Positions 1 to 5,807 of a stretch of 8,726 nt of DNA are shown here, one piece after another. Below the pieces are notes generated by a model, which saw only the letters and a program-made list of their open reading frames with translations, did no database searches and was not told the DNA's origin. Source of the DNA: JBKPHS01 sp046729975 (GTDB taxonomy: Bacteria; Actinomycetota; Thermoleophilia; Solirubrobacterales; Thermoleophilaceae); the NCBI GenBank assembly GCA_046729975.1, contig JBKPHS010000215.1, positions 1-8,726 on the forward strand, read 5' to 3'. A program made the translations under genes and the position numbers. Position 1 is the first letter of the stretch. Every line of letters starts with the position of its first letter.

Positions 1-5
1 CGCGG

Positions 6-39
6 GGGGGGCCCGGGGGGGCAACCCCCCGGGCCCCCC
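6..39 (+). terminator. Perfect 15-bp GC-only hairpin with GCAA loop (terminator or attenuator)
   Basis: Positions 6-20 (six G, three C, six G) pair perfectly with 25-39 (six C, three G, six C), leaving a GCAA loop at 21-24, which is a GNRA-type tetraloop. The stem is 15 bp of pure G-C pairs. No T-tract follows (the next bases are ACTTCCATGCC), so it is not a textbook intrinsic terminator, but U-less strong hairpins are common at gene ends in high-GC actinobacteria. It probably closes the gene upstream of the window. If that gene is the transporter's substrate-binding protein, the hairpin would also protect its mRNA 3' end and lower read-through into livH. The hairpin is directly visible; its role is inferred. 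Confidence 0.6.
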
Positions 40-64
40 ACTTCCATGCCATGCCCTTTCGGCA

Positions 65-70
65 TAAGCT
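65..70 (+). promoter_or_regulatory. Possible -10 element (TAAGCT) for livH
   Basis: TAAGCT matches the TANNNT actinobacterial -10 pattern and lies 9 bases before the livH ATG at 80, a spacing that would give a leaderless or nearly leaderless transcript. No Shine-Dalgarno is visible before that ATG, which fits. No convincing -35 hexamer is seen around 41-47. A small inverted repeat, ATGCC (51-55) and GGCAT (61-65), lies immediately upstream, and ATGCC is also directly repeated at 46-50; this could be an operator or chance. Weak evidence overall. Confidence 0.25.
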
Positions 71-79
71 CTTGAACTG

Positions 80-1150
80 ATGGAGGCAGCCTCTGTCCCT
101 CGGACTCGCGGCCCGGGCTTTGGTCGGGTTGTCGATGTGGCGGGGCGCTTCCTCTCGCGCTACGGGCTGATCCTGGTCCTCGTGGCGCTGCCCGTGTTCT
201 ACGGGATCAAGGACCTGGGCAGCGAGGGCGACCTGTCGCGTCTCGCCACGAATCTGAAGGACGGGCTCTCGAACGGCTCCATCTGGGCGCTCGTCGCGCT
301 CGGCTACACGCTCGTCTACGGGATCATCGAGCTGATCAACTTCGCGCACGGCGACCTCTTCATGATCGGCTCGTTCGTCGCCGTGGGCCTCTACGGCACG
401 TTCGGCCTGACGACGTCGACGGGCGGCGCCGGGCTCTTCCTCGGCCTGCTTGGCGTGCTGGTCATCACGATGGTGGCCAGCGCGGCTATGAACGCGATGA
501 TCGAGCGCGCGGGGTACAGACCGCTGAGGAATGCTCCCAAGCTCGCGCCGCTGATCACCGCGGTGGGCTTCTCGTTCATCCTCCAGAACGTCGGCCTGCT
601 ATGGCGCGGAGGCTCGCAGCAGGCGGCCCCCGACCTGATCGAGTCGCAGAAGCAGCTGTTCGAGGTCGCCGGCGTGTCGGTCACCCAGGGCGACGTGCTC
701 GCCGTGGCCGTCACCATCCCGCTCCTGCTCATCCTCGGCGCGTTCGTCGCGACGAGCCGGATTGGCAAGGCGATGCGCGCCACCGCGCAGGACCCCGAGG
801 CCGCCAGGCTGATGGGAATCAACGTAGACACCACGATCTCGTTCACGTTCATCCTCGGCGGCCTGATGGCCGGCGCAGCCGGACTCATCTTCGCCCTGTA
901 CCAGACCTCGATCTGGTTCTTCAACGGCTTCACCGCGGGCCTGATCGCCTTCACCGCGGCCGTCATGGGCGGCATCGGGAACCTTCAGGGTGCGGTGCTG
1001 GGCGGGCTGATCATCGGCTGCATCCAGCAGATCTCCGACAACCGCATCGGCGGGGAGTGGACGCCCGCCGTCGTCTTCGCCTACCTGGTCCTGATCATGG
1101 TCTTCCGGCCGCAGGGTCTGCTCGGGGAGCAGACGCGGGAGGCCGGATGA
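80..1150 (+). CDS. livH: Branched-chain amino acid ABC transporter permease LivH
   Basis: This 356-residue inner-membrane permease of the hydrophobic amino acid uptake (HAAT) ABC family would form the translocation channel with LivM. After a hydrophilic N-terminus of about 27 residues come a first hydrophobic helix (29-43) and the family-typical stretch around 80-97 (YGIIELINFAHGD). The cytoplasmic coupling loop that docks on the ATPases is at about 232-248 (QDPEAARLMGIN), followed by a Gly/Ala-rich helix 255-275 and the GGIGNLQGAVLGG segment at 297-309. The end RPQGLLGE is typical of LivH. Length is slightly above the usual 290-310 because of the N-terminal extension. The ATG at 80 is the first start; an in-frame GTG at 137 is an alternative. 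No Shine-Dalgarno is visible. The stop overlaps the livM ATG. The substrate is probably leucine/isoleucine/valine, but HAAT relatives also carry other amino acids, amides or urea, so this is not settled. Confidence 0.95.
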   Translation: MEAASVPRTRGPGFGRVVDVAGRFLSRYGLILVLVALPVFYGIKDLGSEGDLSRLATNLKDGLSNGSIWALVALGYTLVYGIIELINFAHGDLFMIGSFVAVGLYGTFGLTTSTGGAGLFLGLLGVLVITMVASAAMNAMIERAGYRPLRNAPKLAPLITAVGFSFILQNVGLLWRGGSQQAAPDLIESQKQLFEVAGVSVTQGDVLAVAVTIPLLLILGAFVATSRIGKAMRATAQDPEAARLMGINVDTTISFTFILGGLMAGAAGLIFALYQTSIWFFNGFTAGLIAFTAAVMGGIGNLQGAVLGGLIIGCIQQISDNRIGGEWTPAVVFAYLVLIMVFRPQGLLGEQTREAG

Positions 1151-2337
1151 GCTCGGCGGCGGGTCAGGCGCGCCTGAGGGCGTCCAGCGTGCTGGCGGGC
1201 ATCCGCCGGGGGCGCCGCACCGACCTGATCATCGCTCTGGCCGTCGCGGCCTTCGCCATCTTGCTGCCGTTCGGGTTCGAGTCGAACAGCAGCTTCATGG
1301 ACGACGCGATCACCGCTCTGGCCTACGTCGTCATGGCGCTCGGGCTGAACATCGTCGTCGGCTTCGCGGGCCTGCTCGACCTCGGGTACGTCGCCTTCTT
1401 CGCGATCGGCGCCTATACGATCGGCTGGCTGGGCTCGGGCTTCGCGGACGCGGTCAACGGCGGGGAGGGGATCCACATCGGCGTCGCGGGCGTGGCAGCG
1501 AACCTCCCCGGCATCCACCTCAACTTCCTCCTCGTGCTCGTCGCGGCCGTGATCACCACCGCGGTCGCCGGCGCGCTCATCGGGCTGCCGACGCTCCGTT
1601 TGCGGGGTGACTACATCGCGATCGTGACGCTGGCGTTCGGCGAGATCATCCGGGTCTTCGCCCTGAACGGCGACGAGATCAAGTTCGGCAAGTTCCAGCT
1701 GACGAACGGGGCGCAGGGCATCACGCCCGTCGACAAGATCGACCTTCCCTTCACGAGCCAGTTCACGTCGCTGAACCTCAGACCCTGGTACTGGACCGCG
1801 CTCGGCCTCGTCTTTCTCGTGCTGTTCGTCAACTTCCGGCTGCGCGACTCGCGGCTCGGCCGAGCGTGGATCGCGGTGCGCGAGGACGAGGTGGCCGCCG
1901 CGAGCATGGGAGTGCCGATCGTCAGGACGAAGCTGCTCGCCTACGCCACCGGCGCCGCCTTCGGCGGGATGTCTGGCGCGTTCCTGGGCTCGTTCCTGAA
2001 CACGGTCAACGCGGACCAGTTCCAGTTCTCGTTCTCCATCTTCGTGCTCGCGATGATCATCCTCGGCGGCCTCGGGAGCATCTGGGGGGTGGTCCTCGGC
2101 GCGGTCGTCCTGTCCTACATCAACACCTATCTGATCCCGGACGTGCTGAACGACGTGCCGTCGAAGATCGGCCTGGACTTCGACCTGACCGAGCTCAGCT
2201 TCGGCATATTCGGCTTCCTGCTCGTGATCATGATGGTCGCGCGGCCGGAGGGGCTGCTGCCCGAGCGAAGACGCAAGATGGAGCTCACCGAGGGAATCGG
2301 GACGGGCGAGGAGTCCGTTTACGAGGCGCGCGCATGA
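1147..2337 (+). CDS. livM: Branched-chain amino acid ABC transporter permease LivM
   Basis: The second permease subunit, 396 residues, pairs with LivH in the membrane. The ATG at 1147 overlaps the livH stop (ATGA), and GGGAGG at 1137-1142 is a plausible, somewhat close ribosome site; the reading frame is open further upstream, but that part is out-of-frame livH. Residues 1-25 are basic and hydrophilic, then hydrophobic helices begin at about 26-42. The LivM signature is clear at 57-94 (ALGLNIVVGFAGLLDLGYVAFFAIG, split here by description), LPTLRLRGDYIAIVTLAFGE lies at 148-166, the EAA-like coupling loop is at 243-258 (VREDEVAAASMGVP), and a glycine-rich helix 265-285 follows. RPEGLLPERRR near the C-terminus is family-typical. 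Residues about 100-122 and 172-212 form longer loops, presumably periplasmic. The last 20 residues are acidic and poorly conserved-looking. It is cotranscribed with livH and livG. Confidence 0.95.
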   Translation: MSSAAGQARLRASSVLAGIRRGRRTDLIIALAVAAFAILLPFGFESNSSFMDDAITALAYVVMALGLNIVVGFAGLLDLGYVAFFAIGAYTIGWLGSGFADAVNGGEGIHIGVAGVAANLPGIHLNFLLVLVAAVITTAVAGALIGLPTLRLRGDYIAIVTLAFGEIIRVFALNGDEIKFGKFQLTNGAQGITPVDKIDLPFTSQFTSLNLRPWYWTALGLVFLVLFVNFRLRDSRLGRAWIAVREDEVAAASMGVPIVRTKLLAYATGAAFGGMSGAFLGSFLNTVNADQFQFSFSIFVLAMIILGGLGSIWGVVLGAVVLSYINTYLIPDVLNDVPSKIGLDFDLTELSFGIFGFLLVIMMVARPEGLLPERRRKMELTEGIGTGEESVYEARA

Positions 2338-3155
2338 CCAGCGAGCAGCTCGAGCACGCGAAGGGCGACGCGGACGTCAAGCACGCGGCGGCGATACTCG
2401 AGGCCAATGGCGTATCGAAGATCTTCGGCGGCCTGGTCGCGGTCGACGAGGTGGACTTCGCCATCCCGGAGCGGTCGATCGTGTCGATCATCGGACCGAA
2501 CGGCGCCGGGAAGACGACCTTCTTCAACATGCTCACCGGCCTCTACAGGCCCTCGAGCGGCTGGATCCAGTTCGCCGGCAAGGACATCACAAGACGCCGC
2601 CCGGACAGGATCACGGCGCTCGGGGTCGCCCGGACCTTCCAGAACATCCGGCTGTTCTCCACCATGTCGGCGCTCGAGAACGTGCTCGTTGGCGAGCACT
2701 CGCGCATGAAGGCCAGCCTCTTCGGGTCGATCCTCAGGACCCCGGGCGTGCGGCGGGAGGAGCGCCGGGTTCGCGAGAAGGGACGCGAGATCCTCGCCTA
2801 CGTTGGCCTGAAGTCCTCGTCGTTCGAGCAGATCGCGGCCAACCTGTCCTACGGCGACCAGCGGCGCGTGGAGATCGCGCGGGCACTCGCATCCGACCCG
2901 AAGCTGCTGCTGCTCGACGAGCCGACCGCCGGGATGAACCCGCAGGAGTCCGCCCGCCTGACCGACTTCATGGAGCAGCTGCGCGACGAGCGTGGCCTGA
3001 CGATCCTCCTGATCGAGCACGACATGAAGGTCGTGATGGGCGTTTCCGAGCGGATCACCGTGCTCGACCACGGCGAGAAGATCGCGGAGGGCCCTCCCGG
3101 CGAGGTGCGGCACAACGAGCGCGTGGTCGAGGCATACCTCGGAAAGCAGGCATGA
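2334..3155 (+). CDS. livG: Branched-chain amino acid ABC transporter ATPase LivG
   Basis: A 273-residue cytoplasmic ATPase, one of the two nucleotide-binding subunits of the transporter. All motifs are intact: Walker A GPNGAGKTT at 54-62, Q-loop Gln103 in TFQNIRLF, signature LSYGDQ at 171-176, Walker B LLLLDEP at 191-197 with catalytic Glu196, and H-loop His229 in IEHD. The segment TFQNIRLFSTMSALENVLVG and the GMNPQE motif after Walker B are characteristic of LivG as opposed to LivF. The ATG at 2334 overlaps the livM stop (ATGA), with GAGG at 2323-2326 seven bases upstream. There is a hydrophilic extension of about 20 residues before the usual family start, and no alternative in-frame start that would remove it. 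It couples ATP hydrolysis to import with LivF, LivH and LivM. Confidence 0.96.
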   Translation: MTSEQLEHAKGDADVKHAAAILEANGVSKIFGGLVAVDEVDFAIPERSIVSIIGPNGAGKTTFFNMLTGLYRPSSGWIQFAGKDITRRRPDRITALGVARTFQNIRLFSTMSALENVLVGEHSRMKASLFGSILRTPGVRREERRVREKGREILAYVGLKSSSFEQIAANLSYGDQRRVEIARALASDPKLLLLDEPTAGMNPQESARLTDFMEQLRDERGLTILLIEHDMKVVMGVSERITVLDHGEKIAEGPPGEVRHNERVVEAYLGKQA

Positions 3156-3159
3156 CGCG

Positions 3160-3867
3160 ATGGCCCTCCTCGAAGTCAGCGACGTCCACACCTACTACGG
3201 GAACATCGAGGCCCTCAAGGGCATATCGCTCGAGGTCAACGAGGGCGAGATCGTCACGATGATCGGCTCGAACGGCGCCGGCAAGTCCACGACGCTCCGC
3301 TCGATCTCGGGGCTGACGCCCCCGAGCCAGGGGTCGATCCGCTTCAACGGCGAGGAGATCGGCGAGACCCCGCCACAGGAGATCGTGCAGCGGGGGATCT
3401 CGCAGTCGCCCGAGGGCCGCAAGACCTTCCAGCGCATGTCCGTGCGCGAGAACCTGGAGCTCGGCGCGTACCTGCGCCGCGATGACGGCGTCTCATCCGA
3501 CATGGATCGCGTCTTCGACCTCTTCCCGCGGCTCAAGGAACGCGAGCGCCAGAAGGCCGGCACCATGTCCGGCGGCGAGCAGCAGATGCTCGCGATCGGC
3601 CGCGCGCTGATGGCGAGTCCGAAGCTGCTGCTGCTCGACGAGCCCTCGATGGGGCTCGCTCCGGTGCTCGTCGAGCGGATCTACGAGACGATCGCCGAGA
3701 TCAACGGGCAGGGCACCACCATCCTGCTGGTCGAGCAGAACGCCAACTTCGCGCTCGAGGTGTCGAAGCGCGGATACGTGCTCGAGACCGGGAAGGTCGC
3801 GCTGAGCGACGAGGCAGGCGCGCTGCGCGAGAACCCCGAGGTCCAGAAGGCTTACCTGGGGCAATGA
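3160..3867 (+). CDS. livF: Branched-chain amino acid ABC transporter ATPase LivF
   Basis: A 235-residue cytoplasmic ATPase of standard LivF length, partner of LivG. Walker A GSNGAGKST is at 36-44, the Q-loop region with Gln82 precedes PEGRKTF, the signature MSGGEQQ is at 136-142, and Walker B LLLLDEPS is at 156-163 with catalytic Glu161. The switch position carries Gln193 (VEQN) instead of His, which is normal for LivF and distinguishes it from LivG. The start ATG lies 4 bp after the livG stop, with a weak CAGG nine bases upstream. The C-terminal AYLGQ is family-typical. The stop overlaps the ATG of the next small gene, so translation of the two is probably coupled. Confidence 0.96.
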   Translation: MALLEVSDVHTYYGNIEALKGISLEVNEGEIVTMIGSNGAGKSTTLRSISGLTPPSQGSIRFNGEEIGETPPQEIVQRGISQSPEGRKTFQRMSVRENLELGAYLRRDDGVSSDMDRVFDLFPRLKERERQKAGTMSGGEQQMLAIGRALMASPKLLLLDEPSMGLAPVLVERIYETIAEINGQGTTILLVEQNANFALEVSKRGYVLETGKVALSDEAGALRENPEVQKAYLGQ

Positions 3868-4139
3868 CCGTCTACGCGCTGCTCGGCGTCCAGGCCCTCT
3901 ACCTCACCTACGCATGGCTCGCGTCGGCGATCATCGCCTCCTACATCTCCAACCGGAAGGGCTACGGCGAGCGGGCGGGGCTGGCCACGGGCCTCATCCT
4001 TCACGTGGTCGGCGTGCTGGTCTGGCTGCTCTGGCCAGCGCGCAAGGACTCTCGCTGGAAGGTGCAGGGGCCGTTCGGGAGGGGGAAGAAGACGGTCGCG
4101 GAGGCCCGCGCCGAGCGCGCGGGCGGTGGCCAGAGTTGA
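3864..4139 (+). CDS. Small two-helix membrane protein coupled to livF
   Basis: A 91-residue protein I do not recognise as a named family. It has two hydrophobic segments, about residues 4-28 and 38-57, separated by a short basic loop (SNRKGYGER), then a basic tail with RKDSRWK and GRGKK and an Ala/Glu/Arg-rich end. Both the loop and the tail are positive, so the topology is ambiguous by the positive-inside rule. The layout resembles the many small bacterial membrane proteins with a KG-rich turn between two helices. The ATG overlaps the livF stop (ATGA), which argues that it is a real gene, cotranslated with the transporter. It could be an accessory or stabilising subunit of the permease or simply an operon passenger. 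An overlapping 76-residue reading in another frame (from 3914) is less hydrophobic and is treated as a shadow. Confidence 0.8.
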   Translation: MTVYALLGVQALYLTYAWLASAIIASYISNRKGYGERAGLATGLILHVVGVLVWLLWPARKDSRWKVQGPFGRGKKTVAEARAERAGGGQS

Positions 4140-4157
4140 GGTAGCGCGGCTCACGCC

Positions 4158-4841
4158 GTGCGCGAGCTCGGACCGCTCGAGACGGTCGGTGCGTGGCTGC
4201 GGATCTGGACGCCGCCGCGCGATGCCGTCGTTCCGCCCGTGCCGTGGCGCAAGCTCGCGCTGGGCGCCCTCGTAGTGGCGGTCGTGGTCGCGGGCGCCGC
4301 GGCGATCATCGGTCCGGCCGTCGACGAGGGGAAGCAGCGCGGCGCGGAGCGGGCCCGCAGGGACCTCGCCGAGCGGCGCCAGGCCGCGACGGCGCGGCTG
4401 CGAGCCGACCAGCGCCCGCACGCCGAACGCGGCACGCCCGTTCCGGCGCGAGCCCCGGCTACGGAGGCCCGTCGCGCACGCCTCGAGCTGAGGCGGGATC
4501 TCGAGCGCTCGATCGCCCGCGATGCGCGGGCCCGCGTGTCCAGCGGGGTGATCGCCGGTCCGATCCTGAGGGCGGAGTGCGAGCCCGTCGCGCGCGAGGA
4601 AGCCGATCTGAGCCGGACCTCGGGCCTCTACAAGTGCCTTGCCGTCCGCGGCCGGGGGAGCAGGAGCGCAACCGGAGTCGACACCGTTCACGGCTATCCA
4701 TTCGTCGCGACGATCCAGTACCCGCGAGGCGTCTATACGTGGTGCAAGACGAATCCAATAGCCGGGGAGAAGACCGGCCGCGCCTTCGTGCACGTCAGGC
4801 TGTCGCGGTCGTGCGCTGGGAGGCTCGCCGACGTCCTGTAA
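4158..4841 (+). CDS. Hypothetical single-pass membrane-anchored protein with four extracytoplasmic cysteines
   Basis: A 227-residue protein starting at GTG, 18 bases after the preceding stop. Residues 1-31 are a short cytoplasmic part with tryptophans and prolines (WLRIWTPPRD, PPVPWRK), 33-53 is a clear transmembrane helix, and 55-125 is a highly charged Arg/Ala/Glu segment likely to be helical or coiled coil. A compact C-terminal domain (about 128-227) has Cys141, Cys160, Cys196 and Cys219, which could form two disulfides outside the membrane. The motif GYPFVATIQYPRGVYTWCKTNP (179-200, split by description) looks conserved; I associate similar hypothetical proteins with Thermoleophilia, from memory only. 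GAGG at 4138-4141 is too far (16 bases) to be a good ribosome site. The TAA stop is the first copy of the heptamer repeat that follows. Function unknown; it may be part of the same transcript as the transporter. Confidence 0.75.
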   Translation: MRELGPLETVGAWLRIWTPPRDAVVPPVPWRKLALGALVVAVVVAGAAAIIGPAVDEGKQRGAERARRDLAERRQAATARLRADQRPHAERGTPVPARAPATEARRARLELRRDLERSIARDARARVSSGVIAGPILRAECEPVAREEADLSRTSGLYKCLAVRGRGSRSATGVDTVHGYPFVATIQYPRGVYTWCKTNPIAGEKTGRAFVHVRLSRSCAGRLADVL

Positions 4842-4900
4842 TCGGTAATCGGTAATCGGTAATCGGGATCTGACTACCGACTACCGACTACCGACTACCG
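4836..4900. repeat. Inverted array of 7-bp tandem repeats at the convergent gene ends
   Basis: Four perfect copies of TAATCGG (4839-4866) are followed by GATCTG and four perfect copies of ACTACCG (4873-4900). The two units are near reverse complements: CGGTAAT against CGGTAGT. In minus-strand RNA the arms pair with only G-U wobbles: 4873-4900 against 4836-4863, about 28 pairs, one mismatch (4899 with 4837) and a 9-base loop. In plus-strand RNA each unit has an A-C mismatch instead. Because the unit is 7 bp, TAA on the plus strand and TAG on the minus strand occur in all three frames. Both flanking genes end on these stops (4839-4841 and 4890-4888). No T-tract follows on either side. It may act as a terminator or mRNA 3'-end structure. 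Confidence 0.85.
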
Positions 4901-5805
4901 AGCGCCGCCCGCAAAGCGGACTCCAGCTCTGTGTATTTGAAGCCGTACCCATGCTCCACAAGCCGCTTTGGCACGACGCGCGCGCCGGTGGTCACGATTT
5001 CCGCCATCTCGCCGTAGAGCAGCTTCACAGCGAGTGCCGGCACCGGGAAGAAGGCCGGGCGGCGAAGCGCTCGGCCGAGCGTCTTCGACAGCTCGGCGTT
5101 GGTCGCGGGATCGGGCGCCGTCACGTTCACAGGCCCGCTGACCGACTGCTCGTCGAGGCAGAAGAGCATCGCGCCCACCACGTCGTCGATGTGGACCCAG
5201 GGCATGTACTGGCGGCCCCCGGCGACGGGACCGCCGACGCCGAGCCTGAACGGCGGCAGCATCTTCGCCAGCGCGCCGCCGGACTGCGACAGCATCACGC
5301 CGGTCCGGGTCGTTACGACGCGCACCCCGAGCTCCTCCGCCTCGCGTGCTCGGGCCTCCCACTCGACCACGACCTCGGCGAGGAAGTCGCCCGTCGCGGG
5401 CGGGAACGACTCGTCGACCTCCTCGTCGCCATGTGGCCCGTAGTAGCCCACCGCCGACTGCGATACGAGCGCCGCCGGCCGCGCCTCCGCGCGCCGCATG
5501 CCCTCGACGAGGTTGCGGGTCCCGAGCTCGCGCGACTCGCGGATGCGCCGTTTGGCGTCTTCGCTCCAACGCTGGTCTATGCGCTCGCCGAGCAGGTGGA
5601 CGACGCCGTCCGCTCCGTCGAAGGCCTCCGCAGGGGCCGGCTGGGCCGTCGGCTCGGCCCACTCGACGACGTCGACGTCGCCGAGGGCGGAACGCGCCCG
5701 CTCGCGGCTGCGCGAGAGCGCCGTCACCTCGTCACCGCGCCCGCGCAGGGCGCGCACCACCTCGCGACCGATGGTGCCCGTGGCACCGGTGACCGCGACC
5801 TTCAC
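4888..5805 (-). CDS. TIGR01777-family NAD(P)-binding epimerase (YfcH / SDR39U1-like)
   Basis: A 305-residue extended short-chain dehydrogenase-like protein of normal length for the TIGR01777 family. The N-terminal Rossmann nucleotide-binding motif is TGATGTIG (6-13). Other family hallmarks are the LLGERIDQRW segment (71-80), IRESRELGTRNLV (88-100), SQSAVGYYG with Ser117 and Tyr121/Tyr122 (115-123), GDFLAEV (139-145), GGALAKMLPPFRLG (176-189), WVHIDDVV (203-210) and GPVNVTAPDP (224-233), with VPKRLVEHGYGFKY near the C-terminus. The substrate is unknown for most of this family. The GTG start at 5805 lies 2 bp after the malic enzyme stop, so the two are almost certainly cotranscribed and translationally coupled; the frame is open further upstream but has no valid homology there. 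The final residues GSR and the TAG stop are encoded by the heptamer repeat, so the original C-terminus may have been altered by that element. Confidence 0.93.
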   Translation of the reverse strand: MKVAVTGATGTIGREVVRALRGRGDEVTALSRSRERARSALGDVDVVEWAEPTAQPAPAEAFDGADGVVHLLGERIDQRWSEDAKRRIRESRELGTRNLVEGMRRAEARPAALVSQSAVGYYGPHGDEEVDESFPPATGDFLAEVVVEWEARAREAEELGVRVVTTRTGVMLSQSGGALAKMLPPFRLGVGGPVAGGRQYMPWVHIDDVVGAMLFCLDEQSVSGPVNVTAPDPATNAELSKTLGRALRRPAFFPVPALAVKLLYGEMAEIVTTGARVVPKRLVEHGYGFKYTELESALRAALGSR

Positions 5806-5807
5806 CT

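Noticed and set aside
601..1146. Upstream extension of livM overlapping livH
   Set aside because: The extra residues are an Arg/Pro/Gly-rich out-of-frame translation of livH; the real livM start is the ATGA overlap at 1147.
1866..2333. Upstream extension of livG overlapping livM
   Set aside because: Out-of-frame translation of livM; homology begins just after the ATG at 2334.
2319..3191. A 290-codon antisense frame over livG
   Set aside because: Low-complexity shadow of a strongly supported ATPase gene with all motifs intact on the plus strand.
3730..3750. LivF has Gln instead of His at the ABC switch position
   Set aside because: VEQN is the usual form in the LivF family, so it is not a defect.
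3852..4793. A 313-codon minus-strand frame over the two small plus-strand genes
   Set aside because: The plus-strand genes have transmembrane helices, operon-type spacing and high third-position GC, while the antisense product has no recognisable domain.
4193..4855. A 220-codon plus-strand frame overlapping the membrane-anchored gene
   Set aside because: Extremely Arg/Gly/Pro/Ala-rich with no membrane segment or motif; the frame from 4158 has a clear helix and cysteine domain.
4839..4900. Could the repeat array be a small CRISPR?
   Set aside because: Units are 7 bp, directly abutting with no spacers, and there are no cas genes.
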